Shown here: one piece after another, positions 18,627-31,035 of the stretch | How the letters are laid out: the number at the start of each line of letters is the position of its first letter | How positions within the stretch are numbered: position 1 is the first letter of the stretch | Assembly: GCF_002632465.1 (NCBI RefSeq) | Contig: NZ_NIBS01000010.1 | Span: 82,132-146,131, forward strand | Source of the DNA: Xenorhabdus budapestensis | GTDB taxonomy: Bacteria; Pseudomonadota; Gammaproteobacteria; Enterobacterales; Enterobacteriaceae | Direction: 5' to 3' | DNA: 64,000 nt | Translations under genes and position numbers: made by a program | The notes under the pieces: model-generated | What the model saw: only the letters and a program-made list of their open reading frames with translations | What the model was told of the DNA's origin: nothing | Database searches by the model: none

Positions 18627-19154
18627 CTATTTCTCCTTTTTCATATTATTTATTTTATATACAGGTGATCCCGGCAAAAAAACTTCTGTAAGTAGTAAAG
18701 GCTTCTCTGATAACCGCAGCAAAGAGCGCCGCGCCCAACGCTGTCCTTGTTGACCTATTTGAATATAATCCCGCGTCAGATTATTGCCACTAAACAGGTA
18801 ACGCCCAAGTGGAACGGTTCCCACATCCACCAGCTTTTTGTCTGGTCCTGTTAATGTTTCCTCAGGGATTACTGTACGCCCCAATAGCCACGGAATACTA
18901 TCCCCATATAAGACAATTTCACGTAACCAATATTTTTCACTTATAGGTAAGTGCTCACTTTCATCGCCAATATCTGCTGCTGTAATGAAACATTCCCGAA
19001 ATGGTGCAACTGTTACATGATGGCAATGTTGTTCAAAACGATGTGTCATTGAACCGACTTCCATCAGCCAATCTAAAATATTTTTCGGAGTATTAACCTC
19101 ACCAGCCGAAAGCCAGTGAATAGGTGTAGAAGTTAATATTGTGTCATTTGCCAT
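18627..19154 (-). CDS. ubiC: Chorismate pyruvate-lyase UbiC
   Basis: A 175-residue soluble enzyme that splits chorismate into 4-hydroxybenzoate and pyruvate, the first committed step of ubiquinone synthesis. Family blocks include [15 protein letters not shown] near the N-terminus, [20 protein letters not shown] (active-site Arg), [10 protein letters not shown] and the conserved Glu in [14 protein letters not shown] 19154 was preferred to a TTG at 19166, which lies in the likely ribosome binding region. The stop is 13 bases before the ubiA ATG, so product and consumer enzyme are made together. Confidence 0.94.
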   Translation of the reverse strand: MANDTILTSTPIHWLSAGEVNTPKNILDWLMEVGSMTHRFEQHCHHVTVAPFRECFITAADIGDESEHLPISEKYWLREIVLYGDSIPWLLGRTVIPEETLTGPDKKLVDVGTVPLGRYLFSGNNLTRDYIQIGQQGQRWARRSLLRLSEKPLLLTEVFLPGSPVYKINNMKKEK

Positions 19155-19276
19155 ATCATTTTCCAATTGCGGAGAACATCAATTTCTCCGACAGCACAAC
19201 GAATGGAATCTGAGGATATCATGTTGCAGGCCAATAAAATAAAAAGTTGATAACAAGTTATGGAAATTACAAAAAA

Positions 19277-19310
19277 TATCCCCCCAACAAATGGTGTTAT
19301 TGGGGGGATA
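19277..19310 (-). terminator. Rho-independent terminator of pgi
   Basis: A stem of TATCCCCCCAA / TTGGGGGGATA closes on a 12-base loop. On the minus strand it is followed by a T-run (ATATTTTTT), the classic form for the end of pgi. Confidence 0.85.
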
Positions 19311-19337
19311 TAAAATTAAATAAAATAGAAAATCAGA

Positions 19338-21298
<1,961 letters not shown>

Positions 21299-22672
21299 AT
21301 GAGTGCAGTATCTTCTCCCTACTCGCAGTATGTTGTTGCAAAATTCGGTGGTACCAGTGTGGCGGACTTTGATGCCATGAATAGCTGTGCTGATATTATT
21401 TTGGCAAACAGAGATGTTCGCGTAGTTGTTTTATCAGCTTCCGCTGGTGTCACTAATCTATTAGTCACATTAGCATCTGGTTGCGATAAAGATAAACGGG
21501 AGAAGTGCCTGAAGCAGATCCGTGATATTCAATATGCAATGATCAAGCGGTTAAATGAAACGGATGTGCTTAAAGAAGAGATTGAGCACTTACTAGATAA
21601 TATCGCAACGTTGTCAGAAACTGCCTCACTGGCAACATCTGAGGCGTTGACTGACGAGTTAGTCAGCCATGGGGAAGTCATGTCTACACTGCTGTTTGCC
21701 GAATTGTTACGTCAGCGCAACACGGATGTCGAATGGTTTGATATCCGCCGGATAATGCGCACCAATGATCAATTTGGGCAAGCAGAGCCTGACACAAACC
21801 AGCTCAATATATTAGTGGCAGAGCATCTCCAACCTCGTCTGAATAACACGATTGTCATCACACAAGGTTTTATCGGCAGAGAAGAAAAAGGCCGCACAAC
21901 AACATTAGGACGTGGCGGCAGTGATTATACCGCCGCCCTGCTTGGCGAAGCACTGAGCTTGCGGCGTGTCGATATTTGGACGGATGTCCCGGGGATCTAC
22001 ACAACCGATCCCAGAGTTGCCCCAACCGCCAAACGTATTGATAAGATTGCTTTTGATGAAGCGGCCGAGATGGCAACATTTGGTGCCAAAATTCTCCATC
22101 CAGCTACCCTACTGCCAGCCGTCCGCAGCGGTATTCCTGTTTTCGTTGGTTCGAGTAAAGAGCCGCAAGCTAGCGGTACACTGGTTTGCAACAGAACAGA
22201 AAATCCACCTCGTTTTCGGGCATTAGCATTGCGGCGTAAACAGACTTTATTAACTCTGCATAGCCTGAAAATGTTGCATGCAAGAGGCTTTCTGGCAGAA
22301 GTTTTTACCCTGCTTTCACGTCATAATATTTCGGTGGATTTGATTACTACTTCAGAAGTAAGTGTTGCTTTGACACTGGATACCACAGGCTCCACCAGCA
22401 CGAACGGCAGTTTGCTGACCAATGCCCTGCTGACTGAACTTTCAACATTGTGTCGTGTGGAAGTTGAAGAAGATTTGGCACTGGTGGCAATTATCGGCAA
22501 TAAACTTTCACAGGCCAAAGGATTAGGAAAAGAGATTTTTGGTCCCCTAGAATCCTTTAATATCCGTATGATCAGCTATGGAGCAAGTAGCCATAATGTT
22601 TGTTTACTCGTGCCAGGCAGAGATGCAGAACAGATAGTTCAGGCACTTCATCGTAATCTGTTTGAAAACTGA
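21299..22672 (+). CDS. lysC: Lysine-sensitive aspartokinase III
   Basis: A 457-residue enzyme that phosphorylates aspartate in the first step toward lysine, threonine and methionine. It starts with the kinase block VVAKFGGTSVADFDAM and has the active-site region TTLGRGGSDYTA (about 200). The C-terminal ACT pair (about 310-457) contains SVDLITTSEVSVALTLD, the lysine-binding region of the feedback-inhibited isoenzyme. Identity to E. coli LysC is high throughout, so feedback control by lysine is expected at the protein level even though no riboswitch is seen upstream. Confidence 0.96.
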   Translation: MSAVSSPYSQYVVAKFGGTSVADFDAMNSCADIILANRDVRVVVLSASAGVTNLLVTLASGCDKDKREKCLKQIRDIQYAMIKRLNETDVLKEEIEHLLDNIATLSETASLATSEALTDELVSHGEVMSTLLFAELLRQRNTDVEWFDIRRIMRTNDQFGQAEPDTNQLNILVAEHLQPRLNNTIVITQGFIGREEKGRTTTLGRGGSDYTAALLGEALSLRRVDIWTDVPGIYTTDPRVAPTAKRIDKIAFDEAAEMATFGAKILHPATLLPAVRSGIPVFVGSSKEPQASGTLVCNRTENPPRFRALALRRKQTLLTLHSLKMLHARGFLAEVFTLLSRHNISVDLITTSEVSVALTLDTTGSTSTNGSLLTNALLTELSTLCRVEVEEDLALVAIIGNKLSQAKGLGKEIFGPLESFNIRMISYGASSHNVCLLVPGRDAEQIVQALHRNLFEN

Positions 22673-22716
22673 CATTCAAAGGCTAATCAACATATTAACT
22701 ATGTGACGTGACGTGA

Positions 22717-22749
22717 TGTAATTTCATCCCATAATGGGATGAGATTACA
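22717..22749 (+). terminator. Hairpin after lysC
   Basis: A long stem (TGTAATTTCATCCC / GGGATGAGATTACA, one G-T pair) with a short ATAAT loop, 45 bases after the lysC stop. No T-run follows, so it may terminate or stabilise the transcript. Confidence 0.6.
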
Positions 22750-22843
22750 CCTTCAACTCTCATATTTCCTCTCACTAAAAGCAATTTTTACCTCTACTCA
22801 TCGGATGTGTTTTTTCCCTCTTTATCATCCATAATAAGAAAAC

Positions 22844-22861
22844 GAAAACAAATTCCATTTT
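22844..22861 (-). promoter_or_regulatory. IclR operator in the iclR promoter
   Basis: The complement reads AAAATGGAATTTGTTTTC, very close to the IclR-binding sequence of the E. coli aceB promoter (AAAATGGAAATTGTTTTTG). It lies about 50 bases before iclR, where autorepression is expected. Confidence 0.7.
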
Positions 22862-22911
22862 TTCTCTACCGCAGTCATACTATAAGTAGAGGATAATTTA
22901 GAGGGAATCTT

Positions 22912-23742
22912 ATGAGCTCCGCCATTGCCAGCAAACGTACCAAGAAAACTAAAATGACAGCCGGTAGTGCCGCTGCAAGCGGTCAGGTTCAGTCCTTAAG
23001 CCGAGGCTTATCCCTTTTGGAATATATTTCTGATTCACAAAGTGGAGTCGCATTGACTGACCTTGCTATTCAGGCTGGCCTTCCCAATTCCACCACCCAC
23101 CGTCTTTTGACCACATTGCAGCAGCATGGGTTTGTTCGTCAGATTGGCGATCTGGGTTTGTGGGTAATTGCATCACATGCTTTTGTTGTCGGCAGCAGCT
23201 TTCTGCAAAGCCGCAATCTGATGGTATTGGTTCACCCGATTCTACGCCAGCTAATGGAAGATTCCGGTGAAACCGTCAATCTTGCTATTTTCAATATTGA
23301 TGAGTATGAAGCAGTCATTGTCGATCAGGTGCAATGTAATGCACTGATGCGGATGTCCGCTCCAATTGGCGGCCAATTGCCGATGCACGCTTCCGGCGCA
23401 GGTAAAGCGCTCCTTTCCACGTTGTCCGAACAAAAGTGCCTACAATTACTGCATAAAAAAGGATTACACGCCTATACACAACATACTCATACCACCGCAG
23501 CCGCGTTGAAAGAAAATCTTGAACAAATCCGTAAGCAAGGTTTTTCACTCGATGATGAAGAGCACGCCCTTGGGTTACGCTGTATCGCTGCCTGCATTTA
23601 TGATGAGCATCACGAGGCTTTTGCCGCTATTTCTATCTCCGGCCCAATATCGCGTATCTCTGATGATCGGGTAACTGAACTTGGTGCCCTTGTTATGCGG
23701 GCGGCAAAAGAGGTTAGTCGGGAATATGGAGGAATTAAGTGA
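22912..23742 (+). CDS. iclR: Acetate operon repressor IclR
   Basis: A 276-residue repressor of the glyoxylate-shunt operon. The N-terminal winged helix (about 28-90) has LTDLAIQAGLPNSTTHRLLT as its recognition region. The C-terminal effector domain has ESGETVNLAIF-type and MHASGAGKALLS blocks, and DDEEHALGLRCIAACIYDE. It follows E. coli IclR closely except for a slightly longer Lys/Ala-rich N-terminus. It is separated from its target aceBAK by eda and a lectin-like gene, whereas in E. coli iclR abuts aceK. An operator-like site lies just upstream. Confidence 0.95.
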   Translation: MSSAIASKRTKKTKMTAGSAAASGQVQSLSRGLSLLEYISDSQSGVALTDLAIQAGLPNSTTHRLLTTLQQHGFVRQIGDLGLWVIASHAFVVGSSFLQSRNLMVLVHPILRQLMEDSGETVNLAIFNIDEYEAVIVDQVQCNALMRMSAPIGGQLPMHASGAGKALLSTLSEQKCLQLLHKKGLHAYTQHTHTTAAALKENLEQIRKQGFSLDDEEHALGLRCIAACIYDEHHEAFAAISISGPISRISDDRVTELGALVMRAAKEVSREYGGIK

Positions 23743-23954
23743 AATTCCGGTTAATTTCACTTTTTTACGGCACAGCTAATATCAACCAGATGAGATGGTC
23801 ATTGAAATCATGGGGTTGTATTCACCGGATTCTTCTTTTGTCCATCCCAATATGCTATTACATAATGCCTTGAATCAAGAGCCATGGCTCAATGACATTT
23901 TTATAATCAGGGATTTTAAATCCCGCATGTCTGATTTGACGAGAGAAACTGCTA

Positions 23955-24596
23955 ATGAATAACTGGAAAACAACCGCAGAAAACATCCTGACTGATGGCC
24001 CTGTCGTCCCTGTCATTGTAATCAATGAAATTGAACATGCTGTACCATTAGCAAAAGCGCTGGTTGCCGGTGGAATACGCGTGTTGGAAATCACCCTGAG
24101 AACTGAATGCGCACTGGAAGCCATTCGCCTTATCGCCAAGGAAGTTCCTGAAGCGATTATCGGTGCTGGAACGGTCATTAATCCAGAACAACTGGCAGCC
24201 GTCACTGAGGCTGGGGCTCAGTTTGCCATTAGTCCGGGGTTGACTGATGAGTTGTTAAAAGCAGCGGCTACTGGTTCAATTCCTCTTATTCCGGGGATCT
24301 CTACAGTCTCTGAATTAATGCTAGGTATGAGCTATGGTTTAAACTGCTTCAAATTCTTCCCAGCAGAAGCAAATGGTGGTGTAAAAGCCCTGAAAGCCAT
24401 CACTGGCCCATTCCCACAGGTACGCTTCTGCCCGACAGGTGGCATTTCTCCAGATAATTACTGCGATTATCTGGCACTGAATAGTGTCCTGTGCATAGGC
24501 GGTTCATGGTTAGTACCAAATGATGCGTTGAAAAAAGGTGATTATGCTCATATTACGGAATTAGCGCGTAGTGCAATTGCGGGAGCTAAAGCATAA
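23955..24596 (+). CDS. eda: KDPG/KHG aldolase Eda
   Basis: A 213-residue aldolase that cleaves 2-keto-3-deoxy-6-phosphogluconate to pyruvate and glyceraldehyde-3-phosphate, and also handles 4-hydroxy-2-oxoglutarate. The Schiff-base Lys is in [13 protein letters not shown] (about 133). The active-site Glu is in [11 protein letters not shown] (about 45), and [13 protein letters not shown] forms the phosphate-binding loop. Length and sequence match E. coli Eda. The usual partner edd is not in the window, so it may serve uronate breakdown or glyoxylate/oxaloacetate metabolism; its place beside iclR and aceBAK is not the E. coli one. Confidence 0.95.
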   Translation: MNNWKTTAENILTDGPVVPVIVINEIEHAVPLAKALVAGGIRVLEITLRTECALEAIRLIAKEVPEAIIGAGTVINPEQLAAVTEAGAQFAISPGLTDELLKAAATGSIPLIPGISTVSELMLGMSYGLNCFKFFPAEANGGVKALKAITGPFPQVRFCPTGGISPDNYCDYLALNSVLCIGGSWLVPNDALKKGDYAHITELARSAIAGAKA

Positions 24597-24618
24597 TTTA
24601 GAAGATTAATTTTACCAA

Positions 24619-24668
24619 ATGCGGAAATTCTATTATTTCAATATTTTTACTTATTAGAATTCCCGCAT
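24619..24668. terminator. Convergent hairpin between eda and the lectin-like gene
   Basis: A 14-bp imperfect inverted repeat (ATGCGGAAATTCTA / TAGAATTCCCGCAT, one mismatch) around a 22-base AT-rich loop. Its position between convergent genes suggests bidirectional termination. Confidence 0.5.
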
Positions 24669-24803
24669 TACAAAATCTAGTATAGTTTCTTAGCCAAGTG
24701 TTTTTTAAAAAAATTACTTTTATTCTTAGATATTGTTTTTTTAAACTGAGAGCTCCATCACTATTTATGAATGAAATGATAAAATCTATTCCCAATATCA
24801 CTA

Positions 24804-25364
24804 TCAACTAATTGCTTTTAATAGAGCCCACATACCCGAACCACTATCTCTATTGGACAATAGTGAAGTATATACTTTATACACAGCATCAGGTTGTTCT
24901 GCTAACCAAGCAGTATCAAGAAATCCGCCATGTGTGTTATTAAAACCATTAAGTAAGCGAATAATATCTCCTGTACGGATTTTTCCATCAAACACATTCG
25001 TACTATCGGCAAAAATATACCAGACCGCTGTATCGAGAGAATGCACCGGTCTATCCGCCGTGTATACATTGTAGAGCTCTGGATATGGTGCATTGCCACT
25101 TACTCTCAGATATCCTCCATCATTGCGGTAAAAGTTCACTAGAAAAACAGTATCACCACTATAAACTTCCGTTCCCAAACTCTTACCTTCTGCTGATAAT
25201 ATTTGCCATGAACCAGAGCCTGTATCCCGGTTTGGTAAAGCTGATGTTAAAACATTATATTTTTCTCCCAATGACGTTGCATATCCATTAGTATCAAGAT
25301 AGCTGCCATTAGCATATCTGTTTTTAATATGAAGAATATCACCGTATAAAATAATATCTGCCAT
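24804..25364 (-). CDS. Three-repeat lectin-like (beta-trefoil-like) protein
   Basis: The 186-residue protein consists of three similar units of about 60 residues, starting near 6, 67 and 129. Each has a hydrophobic strand with GD (YGDILHIKN, SGDTVFLVN, TGDIIRLLN), a G-G/S-aromatic or G-Y-L block (GSYLDTNG, GGYLRVSG, GGFLDTAW), a Y-x-V-Y/L-T strand, and a W near the end (SWQIL, VWYIF, MWALL). Units 1 and 3 also share NRDTGSGSW/NRDSGSGMW. Threefold repeats of this type usually fold as a beta-trefoil and often bind sugars. No signal peptide or membrane segment is seen. I do not recognise the exact family. It sits alone between eda and aceK in more AT-rich DNA, which suggests acquisition. Confidence 0.6.
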   Translation of the reverse strand: MADIILYGDILHIKNRYANGSYLDTNGYATSLGEKYNVLTSALPNRDTGSGSWQILSAEGKSLGTEVYSGDTVFLVNFYRNDGGYLRVSGNAPYPELYNVYTADRPVHSLDTAVWYIFADSTNVFDGKIRTGDIIRLLNGFNNTHGGFLDTAWLAEQPDAVYKVYTSLLSNRDSGSGMWALLKAIS

Positions 25365-25601
25365 TATTTTCTCCCTAAATACTATTTAAAATTGATAGGA
25401 CTATTTTATTAATGGTTATTATGATTAAATTACAAAACTATTTTTATTAAAAATTTAATGACCATTGACAGAATCATATCATTGAAAATTAATAAGTGAA
25501 TAGATATCTATTTTAAAATACTCTTTAATACTTACTCTATATCATATATAGAAGAAATTATTTTATTTATGGTAAATACCGTCTTACGCTATATTTTTTT
25601 C

Positions 25602-27335
25602 TCAGTTTTCATTACGCTGGCAAAACCTTTGTCTACTACGATAAGCAAAAACATCCTCTACATGTCCTCTTTTAATACGCTCCTGCAATGCCCGCCAGTA
25701 ATCTGCTTTAAATAGGTCACTGTGGCTTTCCTCAAAATACTTACGAATACGCTTGTCACTACATAAAAAATACCGGAACTCCTCAGGAAAAACATCGTTG
25801 GGAGCAACGCTGTACCACGGTTCGCTAGCAAGTTCATCTTCTGGATAACGCGACGGAGGTATATCTCTAAAATTCACTTCGGTCATATAGCAGATTTCGT
25901 CATAATCGTAGAAAATTACCCGTCCATGACGTGTAACACCAAAATTCTTAAATAACATGTCACCCGGAAAAATATTCGCCGCTGCCAACTGCTTAATCGC
26001 ATTCCCATATTCCTCTACGACATCTTTCATATGAATTTCATCCACTTGTTCCATGTATATGTTCAGTGGGATCATTTTCCGTTCCATATAAAGGTGTTTT
26101 ATCAAGATCTTGTCACCCAGATCTTCAAGTTTTGCAGGGATCTCTTTTTGCAGTTCCTCCATTAATTCCGGGCTGATATGGCGTTTATCGATGATAAAAT
26201 TCTCAAACTCCTGTGTATCTGCCATTCTTCCGACGCGATCATGCTCTTTTACCAGCCGATAACACTCCTGAACCCGCTCCTGAGATACCTCTTTCTGTGG
26301 AGCAAATTTATCCTTTATAACCTTAAATACACGGTCAAAGGAAGGAGAAGTGAAGACCAGCATAACCATACCTTTCACCCCCGGGGCAATGGTAAATTGC
26401 TCTTGAGATGAGTTAATAAACGTCAGATATTCACGATAATATTCTGTTTTACCGTGTTTTTGGCAACCAATAGCCATATAGAGTTCAGCCGTTGATTTGG
26501 TTGGTAGAATTTCACGCAACCACTCCACCATTGCTGCCGGCAAAGGGGCATAAACCATAAAGTAAGAGCGGGCAAAACCAAAAACAATGCTGGCATCATC
26601 ATGATGAGTCAAACAAGTATCAATAAAAATTCTGCCTGATTCATCATGGTGAATAGGTAATAAAAATGGATAAGTCATTGCATCCAGTCTGATTTTTCCT
26701 ACCAACCAGGCAGCCTTATTACGATAAAATAGTTCGTTAGCAATCTGAAATGTTGCCTGCAATAAGTCGTGTCGAGAAAATGTATTCAGTAAGTACTGCG
26801 TGATGTAACCAATATCCCGCTCTAAATTTTCCCATTTCAGACGCAACGGTAAGTCATTTAAGATTGCTTGCAACATGGATTCTAAGTTGCCATCAGGAAA
26901 AAAATCCCGTGATAATGGCCGCGAAATATGACGAAAACGCCGTAGTGGTTGGGAAGAGAAGATAAATAAATTTTCTTGCTGCAAATTTCTGTGCTGAAAC
27001 AAGCGGCAATAAACTGAGTTAAAAAAACTTTCTGCAATCTCAAAACGGGGATAATCCGGCAGTAAACGGGTATAAACAGCTTTGACTCTAGCAATGTATT
27101 CTTCGTCATACTGCAATTGCAATGAACCACTGATACATTTCAATTGTTCAACCACTAAACCAACATGGTGGTCATACAGGTTGATACGTTTCTTCATTGC
27201 CTGCTGTACTGCATGCCAATCTGCCTGTTCAAAACGCTGTTGTGCGCCAGAAGTGACTTCCAGAAATCGGCCATATTGCGCATCAAATCCCTGTAAAATA
27301 GTTTGTGCAACTAAGTGTGCGAAATCTGTTTCCAT
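25602..27335 (-). CDS. aceK: Isocitrate dehydrogenase kinase/phosphatase AceK
   Basis: A 577-residue bifunctional enzyme that switches isocitrate dehydrogenase off by phosphorylation on acetate, diverting isocitrate to the glyoxylate shunt, and reverses this. The kinase core has [17 protein letters not shown] (ATP loop, about 315-330), a conserved Lys in [12 protein letters not shown], and [20 protein letters not shown] (catalytic region and DYDE metal site, about 455-478). ATG 27335 was chosen over GTG 27344 because AGGTGG lies 5 bases upstream. It is the last gene of aceBAK, 78 bases after aceA. Confidence 0.95.
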   Translation of the reverse strand: METDFAHLVAQTILQGFDAQYGRFLEVTSGAQQRFEQADWHAVQQAMKKRINLYDHHVGLVVEQLKCISGSLQLQYDEEYIARVKAVYTRLLPDYPRFEIAESFFNSVYCRLFQHRNLQQENLFIFSSQPLRRFRHISRPLSRDFFPDGNLESMLQAILNDLPLRLKWENLERDIGYITQYLLNTFSRHDLLQATFQIANELFYRNKAAWLVGKIRLDAMTYPFLLPIHHDESGRIFIDTCLTHHDDASIVFGFARSYFMVYAPLPAAMVEWLREILPTKSTAELYMAIGCQKHGKTEYYREYLTFINSSQEQFTIAPGVKGMVMLVFTSPSFDRVFKVIKDKFAPQKEVSQERVQECYRLVKEHDRVGRMADTQEFENFIIDKRHISPELMEELQKEIPAKLEDLGDKILIKHLYMERKMIPLNIYMEQVDEIHMKDVVEEYGNAIKQLAAANIFPGDMLFKNFGVTRHGRVIFYDYDEICYMTEVNFRDIPPSRYPEDELASEPWYSVAPNDVFPEEFRYFLCSDKRIRKYFEESHSDLFKADYWRALQERIKRGHVEDVFAYRSRQRFCQRNEN

Positions 27336-27413
27336 ATTTACCACCTTAATCCGACGCGTAAAGGGGAATTCCTTACGGAATCCCCCAAAAGTGATATCAA
27401 TAGATATGTAAAC

Positions 27414-28721
27414 TTAGAATTGCTGTTCTTCTGTTGATCCAGTCAGAGCCGTAACAGAAGATGCTCCTCCCTGAATAATCGTGGTTACTTTATCAAAATA
27501 CCCTGTACCCACTTCCTGTTGATGCGAAGAGAAAGTATAGCCTCGATCAAGTGCTGCAAACTCCCGCTCTTGAACTTTCTCAACATAGTGTTTCATTCCT
27601 TCGCCGCGAGCATAGTCATATGCCAAATCAAACATGTTGAACCACATGCTATGAATACCAGCCAAAGTAATAAACTGAAATTTATATCCCATCTCAGAAA
27701 GTTGTTCCTGGAAACTGGCAATAGTTTTATCGTCTAGGTTCTTTTTCCAGTTAAAAGATGGGGAACAGTTATATGCCAGTAATTTCTCCGGATATTCTGT
27801 ATGAATCGCTTCTGCGAAACGACGGGCAGCCTCAATATCCGGGGTAGAAGTTTCACACCAAACAACATCTGCGTACGGTGCATAGGCCAATCCACGACTG
27901 ATAGCCTGATCAATGCCAGCGCGGGTACAGAAGAAGCCTTCGCAAGTCCGTTCGCCAGTGATGAATTCACGGTCATAAGGATCACAGTCAGATGTCAGTA
28001 AGTCAGCAGCATCAGCATCAGTACGGGCAATAAGAAGAGTTGGAACGCCTAATACATCGGCCGCTAAACGAGCGGCTACTAATTTTTGAATGGCTTCTTG
28101 AGTCGGCACCAATACCTTGCCGCCCATATGCCCGCATTTCTTCACAGCAGCCAACTGATCTTCGAAATGAACTGCGGCAGCACCAGCTTCAATCATTGAT
28201 TTCATTAATTCAAACGCATTCAGGACACCACCAAATCCAGCTTCTGCATCCGCCACAATCGGCAGAAAATAATCAATGTATTCCATGCTCTCAGGGCCAA
28301 TTTCATTTGCCCATTGGATCTGATCGGCACGGCGAAAGCTGTTATTGATACGCTTAATGACATTCGGGACAGAATCAACCGGATAGAGTGATTGATCGGG
28401 ATACATACTGGCGGCTGTATTAGCATCAGCAGCAACCTGCCAGCCAGAAAGATAAACCGCCTCAAGGCCAGCTTTAGCCTGCTGAAGCGCCTGACCACCT
28501 GTCAGTGCTCCGAGTGCGTTTACATAACCTTTTTTTGATTTTCCATGCAGCAGTTCCCATAACTTGTTCGCTCCCATTTGCGCCAAAGTATGTTCAGGGT
28601 TGACTGAGCCGCGTAATTTAATGACATCTTCAGCTTTATATGGACGGTTAATACCTTTCCAGCGTGGTTTTTTCCATTCTTGTTCTAATTGAGTGACTTG
28701 TTGTGCTCGAGAAACGGTCAT
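27414..28721 (-). CDS. aceA: Isocitrate lyase AceA
   Basis: A 435-residue enzyme that splits isocitrate into succinate and glyoxylate. The signature [14 protein letters not shown] (catalytic Cys around 195) is present. Mg-binding DADAGFGG-like ([10 protein letters not shown]) and the later [10 protein letters not shown] block also match E. coli AceA. It lies between aceB and aceK, forming the glyoxylate operon on the minus strand. With malate synthase it allows growth on acetate and fatty acids, useful in a lipid-rich insect host. Confidence 0.97.
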   Translation of the reverse strand: MTVSRAQQVTQLEQEWKKPRWKGINRPYKAEDVIKLRGSVNPEHTLAQMGANKLWELLHGKSKKGYVNALGALTGGQALQQAKAGLEAVYLSGWQVAADANTAASMYPDQSLYPVDSVPNVIKRINNSFRRADQIQWANEIGPESMEYIDYFLPIVADAEAGFGGVLNAFELMKSMIEAGAAAVHFEDQLAAVKKCGHMGGKVLVPTQEAIQKLVAARLAADVLGVPTLLIARTDADAADLLTSDCDPYDREFITGERTCEGFFCTRAGIDQAISRGLAYAPYADVVWCETSTPDIEAARRFAEAIHTEYPEKLLAYNCSPSFNWKKNLDDKTIASFQEQLSEMGYKFQFITLAGIHSMWFNMFDLAYDYARGEGMKHYVEKVQEREFAALDRGYTFSSHQQEVGTGYFDKVTTIIQGGASSVTALTGSTEEQQF

Positions 28722-28785
28722 GATGTTTTATTTCCTATTCTTAATTAATTAGATATTAATTTATTAATCGGATATTGTTTTTGCA

Positions 28786-30384
28786 TTAATCAAGTAATTG
28801 ATAGCCCGGTAGGGTTAGAAAATCGACTAAATCATCTTGTGTGGTGATCCGTTCCATCAGGTCTGAAGCCTCCATAAATCTCCCTTGGTTAAAACGCTCC
28901 TCCCCAACTTCTTGTTTAATGACTACCAATTCTTCTTTCAGCATCTGGCTGAACAATTCTTTTGTTACCTTTTTACCGTTGGCAAGTGACTTTTCATGGT
29001 GGATCCATTGCCAAATAGAGGTACGAGAAATTTCCGCAGTAGCTGCATCTTCCATCAAACCGTATATCGGTACACAACCATTACCTGAAATCCATGCCTC
29101 TATGTACTGGACGGCAACCCGAATATTTGCCCGCATCCCTTCTTCTGTTCTCTCTCCCAAGCTCGGTGCAAGCAGTTGTTCCGCAGTAATCGTTTCATCT
29201 TCTTCACGGAAAACCATCAGTTGATTTGATCTATCACCTAGTTTGGAATTGAATACATCCATAGCAACATCAGCGAGGCCGGGGTGTGCGATCCATGTAC
29301 CATCATGGCCATTATTAGCCTCCAGATCTTTATCAGCCCTGACTTTGTCTAATACTTTCTGATTCTGCTCAGGATCTTTACTCGGTATAAATGCCGACAT
29401 TCCCCCCATAGCGAATGCGCCGCGCTTATGACAAGTTTTAATTAATAAACGGGAATAAGCACTCAAGAAAGGCTGTGTCATGGTGACAGACTGACGATCA
29501 GGTAAAACGCGATCAGCATGATTCTTTAATGTCTTGATATAACTGAAAATATAATCCCACCGTCCACAGTTCAGACCAACAATGTGGTGACGTAAGTGAT
29601 AGAGAATTTCGTCCATTTGGAAAACGGCTGGCAGTGTCTCAATTAAGACGGTAGCTTTTATCGTCCCTTTTGGCAGATTGAAACGCTCTTCCGTAAAACT
29701 GAAAATATCACTCCACCACTGCGCTTCATGGTAGCTCTGAATTTTAGGCAAATAGAAATAAGGGCCACTCCCTTTTGCCAGCAACTGCTTATGATTCAAG
29801 TAAAAATAAAGTGCGAAATCAAATAATCCGCCAGAGACTGACTCATTCTTATAAATGACGTGTTTTTCTGACAGATGTAATCCCCGGACACGAGCAATTA
29901 AAACAGCGGGATCAGATTTCAGTTCATAACGTTTACCCTGTTCATTAGCATATGAGATTGTCCCATTAACCGCATCCCGTAAGTTAATTTGCCCATCAAT
30001 GACCTTATCCCATGTTGGTGCCAGAGAATCTTCAAAATCTGCCATAAACACCTTAACATTGGCATTTAATGCATTGATGACCATTTTTCGTTCTACAGGA
30101 CCTGTGATCTCCACTCGGCGATCTTTAAGATCGTCAGGAATACCCTGAATCTTCCAGTCGCCATTTCTAATGGAAATAGTTTCCGAAATAAAATTCGGAA
30201 GCTCGCCATCATCTATTCTCTTCTGCCAATTCACACGATCTTCTAGTAATTCTCTACGTCTGTCAGAAAATTTGACAACCAGATCCTCTAAAAATTGAAC
30301 AGATTCAGTTGTTAGTACCTGTTTTTCAGCTTCAGAGAAAGGTTTTATAAAAGTTAATTCAGTTGCTAACACTTGCTGTGCCAT
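28786..30384 (-). CDS. aceB: Malate synthase A AceB
   Basis: A 532-residue enzyme that condenses glyoxylate with acetyl-CoA to malate. Seen are DFEDSLAPTWDKVIDGQINL (about 110-130), KATVLIETLPAVFQMDEILY (catalytic and Mg-binding Glu, about 248-267) and LNCGRWDYIFSYIKT (about 275-289). It is the first gene of aceBAK, with 64 bases to aceA. GAGG lies upstream of the ATG. The promoter region, described separately, resembles that of E. coli, including an IclR operator. Confidence 0.97.
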   Translation of the reverse strand: MAQQVLATELTFIKPFSEAEKQVLTTESVQFLEDLVVKFSDRRRELLEDRVNWQKRIDDGELPNFISETISIRNGDWKIQGIPDDLKDRRVEITGPVERKMVINALNANVKVFMADFEDSLAPTWDKVIDGQINLRDAVNGTISYANEQGKRYELKSDPAVLIARVRGLHLSEKHVIYKNESVSGGLFDFALYFYLNHKQLLAKGSGPYFYLPKIQSYHEAQWWSDIFSFTEERFNLPKGTIKATVLIETLPAVFQMDEILYHLRHHIVGLNCGRWDYIFSYIKTLKNHADRVLPDRQSVTMTQPFLSAYSRLLIKTCHKRGAFAMGGMSAFIPSKDPEQNQKVLDKVRADKDLEANNGHDGTWIAHPGLADVAMDVFNSKLGDRSNQLMVFREEDETITAEQLLAPSLGERTEEGMRANIRVAVQYIEAWISGNGCVPIYGLMEDAATAEISRTSIWQWIHHEKSLANGKKVTKELFSQMLKEELVVIKQEVGEERFNQGRFMEASDLMERITTQDDLVDFLTLPGYQLLD

Positions 30385-30424
30385 CCCCGGTTCCTCGCTT
30401 TAAAATACTCATCCATATAAGAGT

Positions 30425-30462
30425 AATCAATATAAAAAATAAATCAAAAACCATTTCCATTA
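30425..30462 (-). promoter_or_regulatory. IclR operator and promoter region of aceBAK
   Basis: The minus strand reads AATGGAAATGGTTTTTGATT followed by an AT-rich spacer and TTGATTACTCTTA. This closely follows the E. coli aceB promoter, where IclR covers AAATGGAAATTGTTTTTGATT. Repression by IclR and relief on acetate or fatty acids is therefore expected. Confidence 0.75.
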
Positions 30463-30998
30463 TTTTAAATAAATAAAAAAATAATATTAAAATCATTATG
30501 TTATATAAAATAAAAGAAAACAAAAACAGGGAATTGAATTCCAAAATAATCCACACGACATTGTTAAGCTTTTGTTATATATAAGAAATGGAAAAAATGG
30601 GGATCTGCTGGCAGAAAAACAGAAAATTAAAAAAATGAGAAATGACTCGCTTCAGTCAGTTCTCATTTCTCACAGTTTTAAACTGATTGGTAATGATTCC
30701 AATTTATTGATAATGAGGAATATTCAGATAATATCCAATGATTCTGTCATACATTTCTATGGATTTTGAAAAAAACAGAGTGTTGCGAGCCAGTCTTGCC
30801 AAATGCTGACGGAGAATTAAAAAACAATACATTATGAAAGTTTTCACTCCACTGCATTACTTTTTTCGATATTCTGAACAGGTATTATCTAACGTTTTAA
30901 ATAACAGCCGTATCTAATTCACACAGGACGCAACAAAAAAGAATATTCGGGTTAATATGATATTAACGGAATGTTATTGATGGGTGAGTTATATGATA
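30463..30998. other. Intergenic region between aceB and the LecA-like gene
   Basis: About 540 AT-rich bases. A strong hairpin with a 10-bp stem (TGAGAAATGA / TCATTTCTCA) lies at 30636-30672. Short ORFs here have no ribosome binding site or recognisable product. Nothing else is seen. Confidence 0.45.
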
Positions 30999-31020
30999 AA
31001 CCCGCAGAAAGCTGCGGGTT
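30999..31020 (-). terminator. Terminator of the LecA-like gene
   Basis: A 9-bp perfect stem (AACCCGCAG / CTGCGGGTT, interrupted by AAAG) lies 16 bases after the lectin stop codon on the minus strand. Confidence 0.75.
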
Positions 31021-31035
31021 AAATATTGAGATTAT

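Noticed and set aside
24598-24807. 69-residue minus-strand ORF after the lectin-like gene
   Set aside because: It covers the convergent hairpin, is low in complexity and has no ribosome binding site or homology that I recognise.
30572-30769. 65-residue plus-strand ORF between aceB and the LecA-like gene
   Set aside because: No ribosome binding site, AT-rich composition and an internal hairpin make it a chance frame.
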